From Acanthacorydalis orientalis (lineage: Eukaryota; Arthropoda; Insecta; Megaloptera; Corydalidae): a stretch of 64,000 bases of DNA. A program made the position numbers and the translations under genes. Location of the stretch: the NCBI GenBank assembly GCA_034766995.1, contig CM068313.1, positions 60,356,377 through 60,420,376 of the forward strand. Direction: 5' to 3'. Below, piece after piece: positions 44,581 through 56,310 of the stretch. A model generated the notes under the pieces. The model ran no database searches. It was given only the letters and a program-made list of their open reading frames with translations, and was not told the origin of the DNA. Numbering within the stretch: position 1 is the first letter of the stretch; each line of letters begins with the position of its first letter.

Positions 44581-44583
<3 letters not shown>
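43621..44583. other. mixed stretch with hAT-like and CAATCAG words
   Basis: 43720-43760 has GGGGCAACCCCCGTC and CGCGGGCCGGATCCGGCCC, a palindrome-rich word set often seen at hAT-type ends. A (TA)n lies at 43842-43861 and a (CT)n/(TA)n at 44147-44183. 44074-44130 is the third CAATCAG module (ATCAACCAATCAGAGAACGA). Confidence 0.4.

Positions 44584-44668
<85 letters not shown>
44584..44668. repeat. (TA)n microsatellite
   Basis: About 85 bp of AT dinucleotides. Confidence 0.95.
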
Positions 44669-44672
<4 letters not shown>

Positions 44673-44815
44673 ACTCGATTATTATAAGCATGGATACAAG
44701 TTCATGGCTGCATGAGTAAAAGTACATTATAATTTGGATCTGCGCATATCTCTAAACGACTACTTGTATTTATAACGAGTTCGTGTCATGGATATAACGA
44801 ACACATTTGGTATTA

Positions 44816-44962
44816 TTAACACGTTCAACCCAGAGTGGATTACCGGTGGTTCACAAGTTGTGCTTTTATCGGGTGGCATGAGCCACTGGTGGTCCCCACA
44901 TAATTTTCACCATCAGGCGGCGTGAGCCACCGATGGTTCACATATATTCAAACACCCAAACA
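44816..44962 (+). mobile_element. TTAA-started repeat with GAGCCACCGGTGGTTCAC words (tentative)
   Basis: Begins TTAACACGTTCAACCCAGAG, as many piggyBac-like MITEs do. Two imperfect ~57 bp units follow, sharing TACCGGTGGTTCACA, GTGAGCCACYGRTGGT and CGGGYGGC. No matching right end found. Confidence 0.4.
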
Positions 44963-45405
44963 AGTTGCGCCAGAAGAATGAACAGCTTTTAATCACGCGC
45001 TGACCCATCATTCAGAATATGAAAAAGCGCTTCGGGAACGTGTTAAAGAACTTCATACAGCTCCTAATTGGCGACGAATCCGATTTTTAAGAATAGATCA
45101 ATGACATCTGCCCTGTTCATCCCCAAATGCTTAATATATTAAATATAAAGTTAGCGTTCTTATCAACGAAATTTCAAATCGACAGTCAATGGGTGTTTGT
45201 GTAATGAAAAGTCTCGAATGTTTTTACAAAATATTAAGTAGTAAAAATTAATTAGGTGTCTTTAAACTGAATCAGTCGTAACTCTATTTTAAATTAAAAT
45301 ATTTTCTCATCATTCTAAGATTGTCAAGTGTCACCCTTAGCATTTGAAATCGCTATATATCTTAACCAAGTAATTGGCATAACTCACAAAACAATAGTGA
45401 ACACG
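44963..45405. other. AT-rich stretch with an unassigned frame
   Basis: 44980-45090 can be read HALTHHSEYEKALRERVKEL without an obvious family. Nothing else recognised. Confidence 0.3.
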
Positions 45406-45543
45406 ATGGCGTCCGAAAAGCAGCATATAAGGTATTACATGCTTTTCGCATTTCAGTTGAAAAAAATGCTTCCCAAGCCAAAGGAAAGATTTGTTCAGCT
45501 TTGGGGAAGGTGTTGTGACGCATACAACATGCAAAAAAACTAG
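45406..45543 (+). pseudogene. mariner transposase N-terminal relic
   Basis: MASEKQHIRYYMLFAFQLKK resembles the HTH_48 start of mariner proteins (EKxHIRHxxLxxFxxG). The next residues are shifted out of frame near 45540. The following 200 bp are unreadable before a DDE_3 catalytic fragment begins at 45744, so two transposons or one heavily decayed one may be present. Confidence 0.5.
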
Positions 45544-45743
45544 AATAGTTGAAGATGTCCGAAAATTTATTAGTTCATCGCATCAAAGCCGCCATCTTTC
45601 TTTCAACAAGCGAGTCTTCAGTTACCCGATAAATGCGTAGTAAAGTTATACAAAATAAGGGATGATCTGTTGAAGATTGAAATGTATTCCATTTTTTCAT
45701 AAACATTCATTTTCTATAAAAAATAATTTCTGAGGAAAACTGT

Positions 45744-46140
45744 ACTAGGTGCAACCTGAACGAAGAAGAAACAATGTATTTCCGTTCCAAAAAGGTGCAG
45801 TCATAGTGCACACAGCGAAATCACTTATGGATATTTTACAGGACTTTCAAGGCGAACGAATAATTTCAACAAACAGCGATTTTAATTGGGCTGTGCGTTT
45901 GCCTGATTTGAGCCCTTGCAATTTTCATCCTTAAGGCCAATTGAAAGAACGTATGTACGTTAATAAATCAAAAAACTTTCTGCAGATAAAGACAACATAA
46001 GAGAAGAAATTCCAGTGTTATGTCCAGAAATAATATATATATATACACACTTTGCGTAGGTGCACGCAAAGGTATTCGAACTTTTATGAACGGCCGTATC
46101 GTAGAACGCGGCTAAACAAGATTTTTTTTCAAACGTCAAG
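45744..46140 (+). pseudogene. DDE_3 transposase catalytic-domain relic
   Basis: Reads VIVHTAKSLMDILQDFQGER, IISTNSDFNWAVRLPDLSPC and NFHP, collinear with HTARE....LRE.FPGR.ISRNGD.NWPPRS.DLTPLDFFLWG of this family, then QLKERMYVNKSKNF. The second catalytic Asp (QQDGA) region is degraded to QKGAV and the last region is SPCNFHP. A short (TA)n at 46031-46045 interrupts the end. Confidence 0.65.
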
Positions 46141-47430
<1,290 letters not shown>

Positions 47431-47433
<3 letters not shown>

Positions 47434-47737
47434 GAGGGAAATTTGAAAAATTCATAATAAAAAACTGCATTTATCTGTTTGGAACGATTTTTATTTTTCA
47501 TCGTTATCTTCCTGAATGATTCACTTAATGTATTTAACTGAAGGTTTTCAATAAAAGATCGAAAAAATGTTTCATAATTTATCAGTGATTCCCGGAAAAT
47601 TATAAAATATTGATGCGGATAAGAAAATTGAAATAGTTGAGAAGGCTCAAAAAATGATCATACAATTTAAGATTACACAGTATACTCGTAAAATTTAACA
47701 TACTAATATATTTGTACCCTATACAGTGTTTTCCAAT
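47431..47737. other. possible mariner end and AT-rich DNA
   Basis: ACGAGGGAAATTTGAAAAAT at 47431 resembles the mariner terminal repeats at 16653 and 55209, and GATTTTTATTTTTCATCG follows as in those elements. No transposase could be read. Confidence 0.35.
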
Positions 47738-47742
47738 ATGGG

Positions 47743-47942
47743 TGTTTTCTTAAAAGGAACGGATAAAATATTCTAATTGTGTAAATGTATTCCAAAATCA
47801 CTAAATAAAAATGCCGAGTAACAAACTGGTACTAATACTCTTTATTCATCATTAACAATTGATGCTTGTTTGTGTAACTAAGCAACGTCTCGTTGCCATG
47901 ACGTTGCACCTGGAACTACACATACAAATGTAAAATTTGACA
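47743..47942 (-). repeat. BEL/Pao 3' LTR
   Basis: Plus-strand edges TGTTTTCTTAAAAGG and AAATTTGACA. About 90% identical by eye to the other LTR. The sequence TTAACAATTGATGCTTGTTT and the TCTCGTTGCCATGACG block are shared. Confidence 0.9.
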
Positions 47943-48178
47943 TTCTCCCACCATTGAGATGAATAAAATCAGTTCATCTCAATTCTTATTAATATTGCAA
48001 AATGCAAAACAAATCATACATTAAAATATAAGTATACGTGATAAATTACACTGAAATATCTTTTTTTTTAAAGAAACAAAATCATAGAAAGTACATAATT
48101 TCAATTGGATGATAAAATTAACAAAAGAAAAAACTTATCATTGAAATACATAAAAGATAAATAAAACGAAGCAGACGT

Positions 48179-48691
48179 TTAACTGTATGTAAGTCGATCA
48201 GGCTTATTTACTTTTCGTCCGCTTCTTGTAACAACGTTCTGTTTTTGATCGACGAGTAGTACGTCATTCTCTTTGCTGTCGCTTCTTTCACATTTATTAT
48301 TGTACTTTTCAGCTTTATCAACAACAGGCACATTTACTGATAAAGTATCTGACCTCTTATTCCAAACAATCCCTAACACTGTAGTTTGGTTTACGCGAGA
48401 ATAATCATTATTGAACTTCCACCCTTGAAGGTCAAAACTAGCGAAATCGATCACTGATTTTACATCAAAAATAAATTGATTAAATTGCTCCAATGAATTG
48501 ACACTAGTCACGCAATAATGAACATAAAATGCTTTCGATAACTTTACAATACTTTCCTTCAAAAAATCAATATTTTTGCAAACATTCTGGTTTTCAATAA
48601 CTTTTCTTAAATGTAAGTTAAACACTGCCCCTAAAATAAATGGGCTGCTGGATACGCCAAAAAGAACTCTGCAATGTCTAAAAATAATCAT
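48179..48691 (-). pseudogene. BEL/Pao reverse transcriptase piece fused to the polyprotein tail
   Basis: A single 170-codon frame on the minus strand. It starts with FRHCRVLFGVSSSPFILGAV, the segment ahead of the catalytic box. The box itself reads FYVHYCVTSV where the family has YVD(D/N), so catalytic aspartate is lost. VLGIVWNKRSDTLSVNVP ends the RT part. The frame then passes directly into DVLLVDQKQNVVTRSGRKVN, which resembles the C-terminal tail of the polyprotein, so a large in-frame deletion removed RNase H and integrase. Not functional. Confidence 0.75.
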
Positions 48692-48739
48692 ATCTCCTTT
48701 AAACCGTACCTTTAAACTCGTACCATTTTGTAAAACTAG

Positions 48740-49412
48740 TTATAAGAGCTCTCTTACATAAACCTCAATTTGTAAATCTTCACGGTCGAATCGATTTTTC
48801 AAGCTGACAATCACCTTTCTATAATTTTCACCAGTAGGCGGAAAACTTTTCACTAACTCAGCCGCACGAGAATCTGGTGTCATTGCGTGTATTAAATATT
48901 GAAACTTATCTTCATTGGCAATATCATCTTCATGAATTTTCTTAAATGAACTCCAAAATTGGAACCAATCGCGCACTTCGCCACTGAACTTAATTAATTC
49001 AATTTTAGGTAACTTATACGTTTTCTTGTTTTCCAAAGGCGTGCCTGCGAACGGAACTTGCTGCATTTCACTTCGTCGAGGAGTCGCACAATCATTCACC
49101 ATCAATTTAACAGACAAAAATTTAATTTTATATCCATCTATTTAGTCATATTCCTTTTGAAATTCTGCATTTGCTGTTGGTATCTTCATCTAGTATCAAC
49201 TCAATCACGTCACTCGAGATTGGGTTCAAATCATTCATCTTTCGTTCTAAAATTTGGAACGCAATAAAAGTATCTCTATCTTGTATTGTTGATGAACCAA
49301 GCTTGTCATTCAAACAATACAATGCCTTTGTAAAAATAATACGCAGCGAGGTTCTTTTCCTCTTTACTCTCTCCATGACCTTGGAATAAAAGTTACACTC
49401 ACTAAAACACAA
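48740..49412 (-). pseudogene. BEL/Pao gag-like protein (DUF1759)
   Basis: Two overlapping minus-strand frames. The first (49412-49146) begins MCFSECNFYSK and is Lys/Arg-rich, then Glu-rich. The second (49117-48740) reads YKLPKIELIKFSGEVRDWFQ, FWSSFKKIHEDDI, KFQYLIHAMTPDSRAAELVK and SFPPTGENYRKVIVSLKNRF, the recognisable DUF1759 region of BEL/Pao Gag. It is the structural part that packages the RNA in intact elements. A frameshift or stop near 49140 separates the two, and the frame ends at VRELL, where the zinc-knuckle region would follow; the RT piece comes next instead. Confidence 0.8.
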
Positions 49413-49456
49413 TCAAAATTAACACTAAGAACCCCGTCGTGTCACTGGTCGCCAAA

Positions 49457-49655
49457 TATTTTCTTAAAAGGAACGGATAAAATATTCTAATTGTGTAAAT
49501 GTACTCCAAAATCTCTAAATAAAAATTCCGAGTGACAAACTGATACTAATACTCTTTATTTATTATTAACAATTGATGCTTGTTTGGGTAATTAAGTAAC
49601 GTCTCGTTGCCATGACGCTGCACCTGCAACTACACACACACATGTAGAATTATCA
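49457..49655 (-). repeat. BEL/Pao 5' LTR
   Basis: Partner of 47743-47942; edges TATTTTCTTAAAAGG (TG changed to TA) and AGAATTATCA. The primer-binding-site-like sequence lies directly inside. Confidence 0.9.
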
Positions 49656-49744
49656 ATGGGCTCAATTTTTTAACTTCAAATAAAACAGAATACGCACTGA
49701 AATTTTAAGTTTCTTTATTGTAAATAATAGTTAAGGGTATGCCA

Positions 49745-50240
49745 TTTATAAATGAAAAATAATATTGTGCAAGTGACCGCCGCATGCTTTCTTACAAATA
49801 ATCATTCTTTTGTTAAAATTTTCAATACCATCCCCTACACAACTGGAGCTCTATTTCATCAATTACTCATCGTATTTTATCTTTTCGGCCGGAAATTGTT
49901 TCAGGATTACTGGCATACACTTGTTCTTTTACGTGACCCCAAAGAAAATAGTCAAACGGTGTTAAATCGCAGGATCCAGGTAGACAATTATCGTTTCTAT
50001 TTCTCGAAATAACGCAGCCAGGAAATTTCGTCTTGAATAAATCAATTACTTCACCAGCTGTTGTACTGTCCTGTCGGAACCATATAACCTCCAGATAAAT
50101 ATCATCGAATTCTCTGCACAAAAAATTGGTTATCATGTTTCGGTATTTTTCTTCATTCACACTAATCGCTTTGCCAGACTGATTCTCAAAAAAGTAAGAA
50201 CCAATGACTCTACTGGACTAAAGTGCGCACCAAATAGTTC
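49745..50240 (-). pseudogene. DDE_3 transposase catalytic-domain relic
   Basis: The minus strand reads, from about 50236, a degraded IGSYFFENQSGKAISV, then NEEKYRNMITNFLCREFDDI, VIWFRQDSTTAGEVIDLFKT (second catalytic Asp in FRQDS), KFPGCVISRN and GSCDLTPFDYFLWGHVKEQV (third in PFDYF), VYASNPETI. The end QLCR...ENF.KR is broken by stops. It directly abuts the BEL/Pao element's target site region. Confidence 0.7.
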
Positions 50241-50372
50241 CTAATGGAAAACCGTTTACATACACAAGTAATGAAGAATGAAATTCAATTATTTACAAGA
50301 AATTTTCAAGCAAGCCTTGTGGAAATGAAGAATAAAAGAAGTACATTTTGTATGTTCATTTTCTTTGAACCA

Positions 50373-50376
<4 letters not shown>

Positions 50377-50466
<90 letters not shown>
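50377..50466. repeat. (TA)n microsatellite
   Basis: About 90 bp of AT dinucleotides with one ACAATA interruption. Confidence 0.95.
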
Positions 50467-50468
<2 letters not shown>

Positions 50469-50866
50469 AATTTATTAATAGCATATGCGAAATTACATTG
50501 GTATTGGCGTGAAAGTTAATAATTATAAAATGTTTATTATAAATAGAAATTAAATTTATATATCTAAATATGTGATCGGGTCAGGAAACATTTATCTGTC
50601 GCGGTCGACGTTATGTTGCTAAGTTACTGGTCGTTACATTGCCTGTTATATACAGTTACGGTCAGCTAATTAAAAATAATCGTTTAGAATTATACACATT
50701 TCTAAATGGCACGATAAAATTTCGTTGAAAATACTGTAAATGTGCTGTTTAAATTTAATATCTTCAACTATTTTTAAATATTTTACAAATAGTAACTCAA
50801 AATATTTCTAACTATTAGATTTTTGAAATAGAATTACGTCTACAGTTTTTATAAAAGGGCTACATA
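50467..50866. other. AT-rich stretch, nothing recognised
   Basis: No named feature; ends at the TA target of the mariner. Confidence 0.35.
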
Positions 50867-51789
50867 CGAGGTCAGACAATTAAGTAATGCGACCGATTTT
50901 TTTTCTCGGCCTGTGGTAACACTGCGAACCTGTAACTCCGCCACCGTAATAGCAGATCCCTACTCTCTCGATTGAGACCTTGACCACCCTCCTACGATCA
51001 TTTCTTCGCCAGCTGTTTAGTGTTTTGTAACAACGCGCGAGTAGTGCATGTCACGAAAATGGAACAGAGAAATTTAGAGCAACATTGTCTCGAGCAGGTT
51101 GAAAGTGATCCTACTCTTCTCGATCGAGTTATTACTGGTGATGAAAGTTGGTTCTTTCAATATGACCCCGAAACTAAACGACAAAGCCAACAGTGGCTGT
51201 CCCCTGGAGCACCAAGGCCAAAGAAGGCGAGAATGAGCAAGTCCAAAGTGAAAACCATGTTGATTTGCTTCTTCGACAGCAAAGGGGTGGTTCACAAAGA
51301 GTTCGTACCACCTGGACAAACCGTAAATCAAGTATTCTACCGCAATGTGCTCGAAAAATTACGAAAAAGGGTGCTCAGAGTGCGTCCAGAGATCGCGAAG
51401 ACTTGGGTTCTGCATCACGACAATGCTCCCTGTCACAGTGCGTTCAGTGCCTCTCAGTTTTTGGCGTCTAAAGGCATCGCAACGTTACCACAACCGCCCT
51501 ATTCACCGGACATGTCACCCTGCGACTTTTTCCTATTCTCCCATATGAAAAAAATCGTCAAAGGTCGACATTTTGACTCCGTTGAAGATATCCAAGAAAC
51601 TGTGACGAGGGTACTCGGAGAGGTCCCACAAGAAGTGTTTCAGAATTGTTACGAAAACTGGAAAACTCGCTGGAATAAGTGTATAGATGCGGGAGGAGAC
51701 TACTTTGAAGGGGATCGCAGCGATGTACCTTAATTTTTAAATATACTTGATTTTTGAATTTTGTCGCATTACTTAATTGTCTGACCTCG
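50867..51789 (+). mobile_element. mariner element with perfect ends, N-terminal deletion
   Basis: The 27-bp terminal inverted repeats are identical; each starts CGAGGTCAGACAATTAAGTA. TA lies on both sides. At 923 bp the element is about 350-400 bp shorter than a full mariner; the missing part is the region coding the DNA-binding domain. It is the least decayed element in the window. Confidence 0.9.
51059..51733 (+). CDS. mariner transposase lacking the DNA-binding domain
   Basis: An uninterrupted 224-codon frame; the ATG in CGAAAATGGAACAGAG is chosen because mariner proteins of this group start MEQR and the upstream in-frame codons look untranslated. After MEQRN the sequence jumps straight to LEQVESDPTLLDRVITGDES, so about 130-140 residues with both helix-turn-helix motifs are missing. 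The cut-and-paste catalytic domain is complete: D28 in ITGDESW, D121 in VLHHDNAPCH and D156 in SPCDFFLF, with 34 residues between the last two, the DD34D signature of mariner. YSPDM stands for the usual YSPDL. The end is CIDAGGDYFEGDRSDVP. Without the DNA-binding part it should not bind its own ends; it could at most dimerise with full-length protein. Expression is unknown. Confidence 0.9.
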   Translation: MEQRNLEQHCLEQVESDPTLLDRVITGDESWFFQYDPETKRQSQQWLSPGAPRPKKARMSKSKVKTMLICFFDSKGVVHKEFVPPGQTVNQVFYRNVLEKLRKRVLRVRPEIAKTWVLHHDNAPCHSAFSASQFLASKGIATLPQPPYSPDMSPCDFFLFSHMKKIVKGRHFDSVEDIQETVTRVLGEVPQEVFQNCYENWKTRWNKCIDAGGDYFEGDRSDVP

Positions 51790-52344
51790 TATATCTAGGT
51801 TGGTAAAAAAAATCGATTTTTCAAAAATATTTTTCTTCGATAAAACTACCTTTCAACTACATATAATAAAAATCTTATTTGGAAATTAGCAAAATTGGCG
51901 AAGTTGCAGAGGAAAATATTTGACCTGCTCTGTTCTTGGTGCGTCTGGTGGGCACTCGCTCTCGAAAATGATTTGATCTGATGTTTCTAGTGCTCAACTT
52001 CCTGTAATATGTTGTTTATTATACCGCGCAGGCTTTTCGGAGCTTTTTATTAGATACAAAACGCTTCTCCTTCAGTTTTTTTTTTTTGAATCGTGCTATC
52101 TAGAAGTCAAGTTACAAGAACGGCGTTTTTGAATTTAGTAAAAAAGGCAGGTCATTTTCTGTTAAATAGTTCAGATTTGTCTTTACCCGGTCAATACATT
52201 ATTTCTACTCAGGCAACAGATTGTGTGGTATTCAACGAGAACTGAACTGTGACACTGACAAATTTGTGTGCAATTTTATAGAATGTGTTAATTAATTCAG
52301 CCAGTTGTCGAAGTGTAATTCGTCTGTCTCGTAACAGAGCAATT
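51790..52344. other. AT-rich stretch, nothing recognised
   Basis: GC content is a little higher near 51930-52150, with no domain or inverted repeats. Confidence 0.3.
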
Positions 52345-53205
52345 ACCGCCTGGACAAAAAATTCCGGACATTAACTCCACGGACATTAATCCCCTGTGTA
52401 AAAAACACAAGGACATAAAACGCCCGTATAGAAAAGAAATTCAAAAAAAAAATCTTGGCATAATAAAAATGAAAACATAAAAAGGTACTGTATATGTCGA
52501 ATTGGCTGATGGTATTTTTCCGGTGTGCGCCATTGGTTTTGTAGTGTATATAAGTGAGTACATAAATGTATTGTAAATATAATTGTATCCATAATTAGCT
52601 GTTAGTATAATTTTAAATTTGTATTCATATTTTGTGATCAAATCATTTTTTGTTAAAATTTTTATTTTGTCGAATTTCCTTTTGTATCCATTGTTTGTTG
52701 TGTCAAGGAAATTTTATTTAAACCTTTGGAGATGGATAGAGGGAAAGGGTGCTAACTTTTTTTTATAAATATTTTTCGATTAATTAGACATCCTTTTATC
52801 GCAAAAAAAAGAAACTTGAAAATTTGTCTGTTAGAAGAATATATATGTTAATTCAGATTAGCCATTAGAAATTTAACATCTATCTGATATATCGTGGAAA
52901 ATCGTTGATAATATTCGGAGACACCTAAAGCTCTTGTTTGGAAACATAATTGGAAGCGGAAAAATTAATTACAATTGTAAATTTGTGAGCATAATATTAC
53001 TGTTAAGTGTAAAACAGTTTGATACAATCAAGTGTCTACAATCAAGTGTTATCAGTTTTTATGGGTTTTCAAATGAAAAAACAGAGACTGATGATTTTTG
53101 GACGGCCGTACTTTTTTTAATGAAAGAAAGAGTTTTAAATTTAGTCTCATTAGAACAAGATTGGTGACCTTTAAATATATCATCCAAAAGATTGTGCTAT
53201 TATTT
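52345..53205 (-). repeat. family A repeat, copy 4 (inverted)
   Basis: 52345-52440 has the terminal units in plus orientation (CCTGGACAAAAAATTCCGGA, ACATTAATCCCCTGTGTA). 52850-53205 is the reverse complement of the family body (CGTGGAAAATCGTTGATAAT, TACAATTGTAAATTTGTGAG, GGACGGCCGTAC, TGACCTTTAAATATATCATC). The body is thus flanked on one side by inverted terminal units, as in copy 1. Confidence 0.65.
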
Positions 53206-53209
53206 TAAA

Positions 53210-53580
53210 GATTATTCTCAACGATACATAATAAAATAATAATGAAAATAAACGAATAAACTTTTATTTACAGTAAGCTAAATGTTTGTAAAATAAAAAA
53301 ACTATTAAAGAAATTATATAAAAATTACGATATAGGTGTAAATTAGAAATTGATAACTAAACCCGCAATTATTTTCCTACCAACCTAATATATAGAAATT
53401 AGGATGTAGATATAAAAAATAAATTGATAATTTAGACAATAAATTGGATAGTAAGGTAAATATTGTTATCAAGCAGCAAAATATATAGAAAAATTTATCA
53501 TTATATAAATAGAACAATTATTATTAGATTAATATGCGAATGAGACCCAGTCCTTTAAGTCATCAATTGATAAATAATAA
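53210..53580 (+). repeat. family B repeat, copy 2
   Basis: Collinear with 20040-20600 (AACGATACATAATAAAATAA, ATCAAGCAGCAAAATATA, CTTTAAGTCATCAATTGATA). A mariner terminal repeat (AAACCCGCAATTATTTTCCT, 53358-53387) has been inserted in the middle of it. Confidence 0.6.
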
Positions 53581-53585
53581 TAATA

Positions 53586-53810
<225 letters not shown>

Positions 53811-54159
53811 AATATATTTGTTGGGTTCTAAAACATATCATCAAAAATACGCGTTCAAAAAAATTAAATATTTCGAATAAAAATTATATCTTTAACGTTA
53901 TTTAATACTTGATTTATTTTTATAATAACTTTTTGACTAGTATTAAGGTTTATTTATTTATGAGTTTCAATCATGAGAAAATTTAATAATTTACCTAATG
54001 TAATTAACAATGTTGGTGAACGAGTGAATTAAAAATGAGCCGATAAATTTATAATCAATTCATAATAATTAAATTAGCGTATAATCATATGCTAAACATA
54101 GTTCGAGTTATAACTGTATACAAATATTAACACTCACATGAACTAGAACCATTCAGTTG
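53811..54159. other. AT-rich stretch, nothing recognised
   Basis: No named feature. Confidence 0.3.
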
Positions 54160-54957
54160 TGTACATTTCAAAACACTTATCAATTATCACATCTGTACAA
54201 TTTTATTAAACAGTAACATCAGTGTAAACAATGCTTGAAAAGAATTTAAATTATAATAAATACTTAGGACTGAATGTTATTTATTGGTCAGTAACAAAAG
54301 ACAAGACAATGATGGATGAAGACTGGCGTTAAACTGAATAAAATCTGATCGATATGATAAATTAATAATTTTTGAAGTTATGCAATGTACATTCTATCAA
54401 ACATTATAACTTAGTACAGTCAATTATGCAATCGTATGTTTGTATGTGAATGTTTGTGTATTGTGTAAGGTCTATACTTTTCGATTGATGTGTTTCTAAT
54501 TCTAAAAATTATTATTGATTATATTCGTTTTTGGAATAAAATTACTAGTTGTACTGTATTTCAAAACACTTGTCAATTATCACATTTTTATAATTCGAAT
54601 AAACAATAACATCAATATAAACAATGCTTGAAAAGAATTTAAATTAACAATTGATACTTATGAGTGAATGTTATTATTGATCAGTAACAAAAAAAACAAG
54701 ACAATGATAGATGAAGACTGGTGTTAAACTGAATAAAATCTCATCGATATGATAAATTAACAATTTTTGAAATTATGCAATGTACAGTCTATAAAATATT
54801 ATTACTTAGCACAGTCAATTATGCAATCGTGTGTTTGTATATGAATGTTTGTGTATTGTGTTAGATCTATACTTTTCGATTGATTATGGTGTTTTTAATT
54901 TTAAAAATTATTATTGATTATATTCGTTTTTGGAATAAAATAACTAGTTGTAATTGA
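54160..54957 (+). repeat. direct tandem duplication of ~400 bp
   Basis: Two units, about 54160-54554 and 54555-54957, about 85-90% identical by eye. Shared landmarks are CAATGCTTGAAAAGAATTTA, AAGACAATGAT, AGTCAATTATGCAATCGTRT and TATATTCGTTTTTGGAATAA. No coding potential. Confidence 0.85.
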
Positions 54958-55208
54958 AGGTCATGCTGCAAAAATGATGTAAGTCGGAATTAGCTACTTT
55001 TTGAAATTGAAGTCATGTTCATTTTTCATAAAAATATTATTAGTAATACTAATTAGTACATACTAATTAATTTATTTACAAATTAATCAGTAATATTTTT
55101 TTATGAATATACGGAGTGTATAAGCACATTTTTTGAAATGTCTACTGTATAAATCTACTTAAATACATTGTTCTTGTACCAATAGAAAGATATTTTTTTA
55201 AATTAGTA
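54958..55208. other. AT-rich stretch, nothing recognised
   Basis: No named feature; ends at a mariner terminal repeat. Confidence 0.3.
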
Positions 55209-56310
55209 ACGAGGGCAATGTGAAAAGTTCTCGGCCTAACTATGAAACAATATAACTTATGTTTTTAAATTATTTTTATTTTTCAATATGGTACCCATGA
55301 AATTCAATGCACTTTATCCAGCGATACTCCAATGATTTTATGTAATCTCGGAAATCATTTTCTACGAGATTCTCAAAATATAGATTCATTGTTTCAATCA
55401 GTTCTTCATCTGACGGAAACTGCCAATCATCAAGGATTTTTTTAAGTTTTGAGAACAGTTGGAAATCTGAGGAAGCCATATCTGAAGAATAGGCTGAATG
55501 GAGTAGCAAGTCGTACTCAAGGGGACCCGGTGGTCTAGAATTTTCGAAAAATCGATTTTTTTTTCTCGAAAGTATAGTATCTTAAAAATATACTGTTAAA
55601 ATTTGATGACGAAATTCAGAGTATTTCAGGATCTACAGCCCATTAGAAGGTCAGAACTACTTGGTCAGAATATACTTGCTTGAAACTTTAAACGCGTTTA
55701 TCTCGAAACTACTTTTTTTCGTCTTGCGGGGGCCAGAAAAAAAAACTACTTGATCGATTTGTCTGAAATTTTAATATGTTATTCTGAATAGTTCTAGCTC
55801 TCGCTGGAAGTAAAACTAATAGATTTCGTAAAATATTTATATTTTTTTTATTAACAAAACATTCAAAAATACTGGTCGTTTTCAAACTTGTACTTTTGAC
55901 TACGCGCCATTTTGTCAATTTTTTTTTATTCTACTTCCTGCGATAGCTATACTTATACTAATTAAAAATTCGTCAATTGTTTTATTTCAATCAGAGGGAG
56001 AGATAAATCATCATTCACTACGCAATTCCATTTTTTTTAGAGAGGGAGACTTCAGCATCATTTTTCTAATTTAAAAAAAATTTTTTTTTGTCTTTATTTT
56101 CATTTTTGTGTAGTTTATTAGTAATAAAATAAGTGTAAAAAAATTTGAAAGCATTATTCATTACCCTCATATAGAAATTTTTTTTTAAAATAGCTTAAAT
56201 TTTAGGCCGCTAGACCACCGGGTCCCCTCAAATACAATGAGTTTACAAGTTTAATCTTACACAATACACAAACATGTATTGTGCAATTGTGGAAATCGTA
56301 ATTAAAAAGA
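55209..56310 (-). pseudogene. mariner transposase C-terminal relic, split by a MITE
   Basis: The right terminal repeat starts ACGAGGGCAATGTGAAAAGT (55209). The minus-strand gene piece 55520-55276 reads EYDLLLHSAYSSDMASSDFQ, LFSKLKKILDDWQFPSDEEL and YRWIKCIEFHGYHIEK, the mariner C-terminus with the third Asp in SSDFQLF. Sequence upstream of it is found beyond the MITE, at 56310-56228, as a degraded FHNCTIHVC (from FHQDNAPVHTC) and KLVNSLYLE. Removing 55521-56227 and one TCAA makes the two parts adjacent. The N-terminal two thirds are not seen. Confidence 0.65.
55521..56227. mobile_element. 707-bp MITE with 18-bp perfect ends
   Basis: Both ends read GGGGACCCGGTGGTCTAG inward, a perfect 18-bp inverted repeat. 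TCAA occurs on both sides (55517-55520, 56228-56231), and the interrupted mariner frame confirms the borders. No transposase inside. I do not recognise the superfamily. Confidence 0.85.

Larger units (their letters stand above)
47743..49655 (-). mobile_element. BEL/Pao LTR retrotransposon, internally deleted
   Basis: Two direct repeats of about 200 bp bound the element, each with TG...CA-type ends, and both sides are flanked by ATGGG (47738-47742 and 49656-49660). The order on the minus strand is 5' LTR, primer-binding-site-like TGGCGACCAGTGACACGACG, gag, RT piece, integrase tail, purine-rich GGTGGGAGAA and 3' LTR. Only about 1.5 kb lies between the LTRs, so protease, most of RT, RNase H and most of integrase are gone. 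Confidence 0.9.

Noticed and set aside
51193..51471. Second plus-strand frame of 92 codons inside the mariner
   Set aside because: Overlaps the real transposase frame in another phase and shows no domain.
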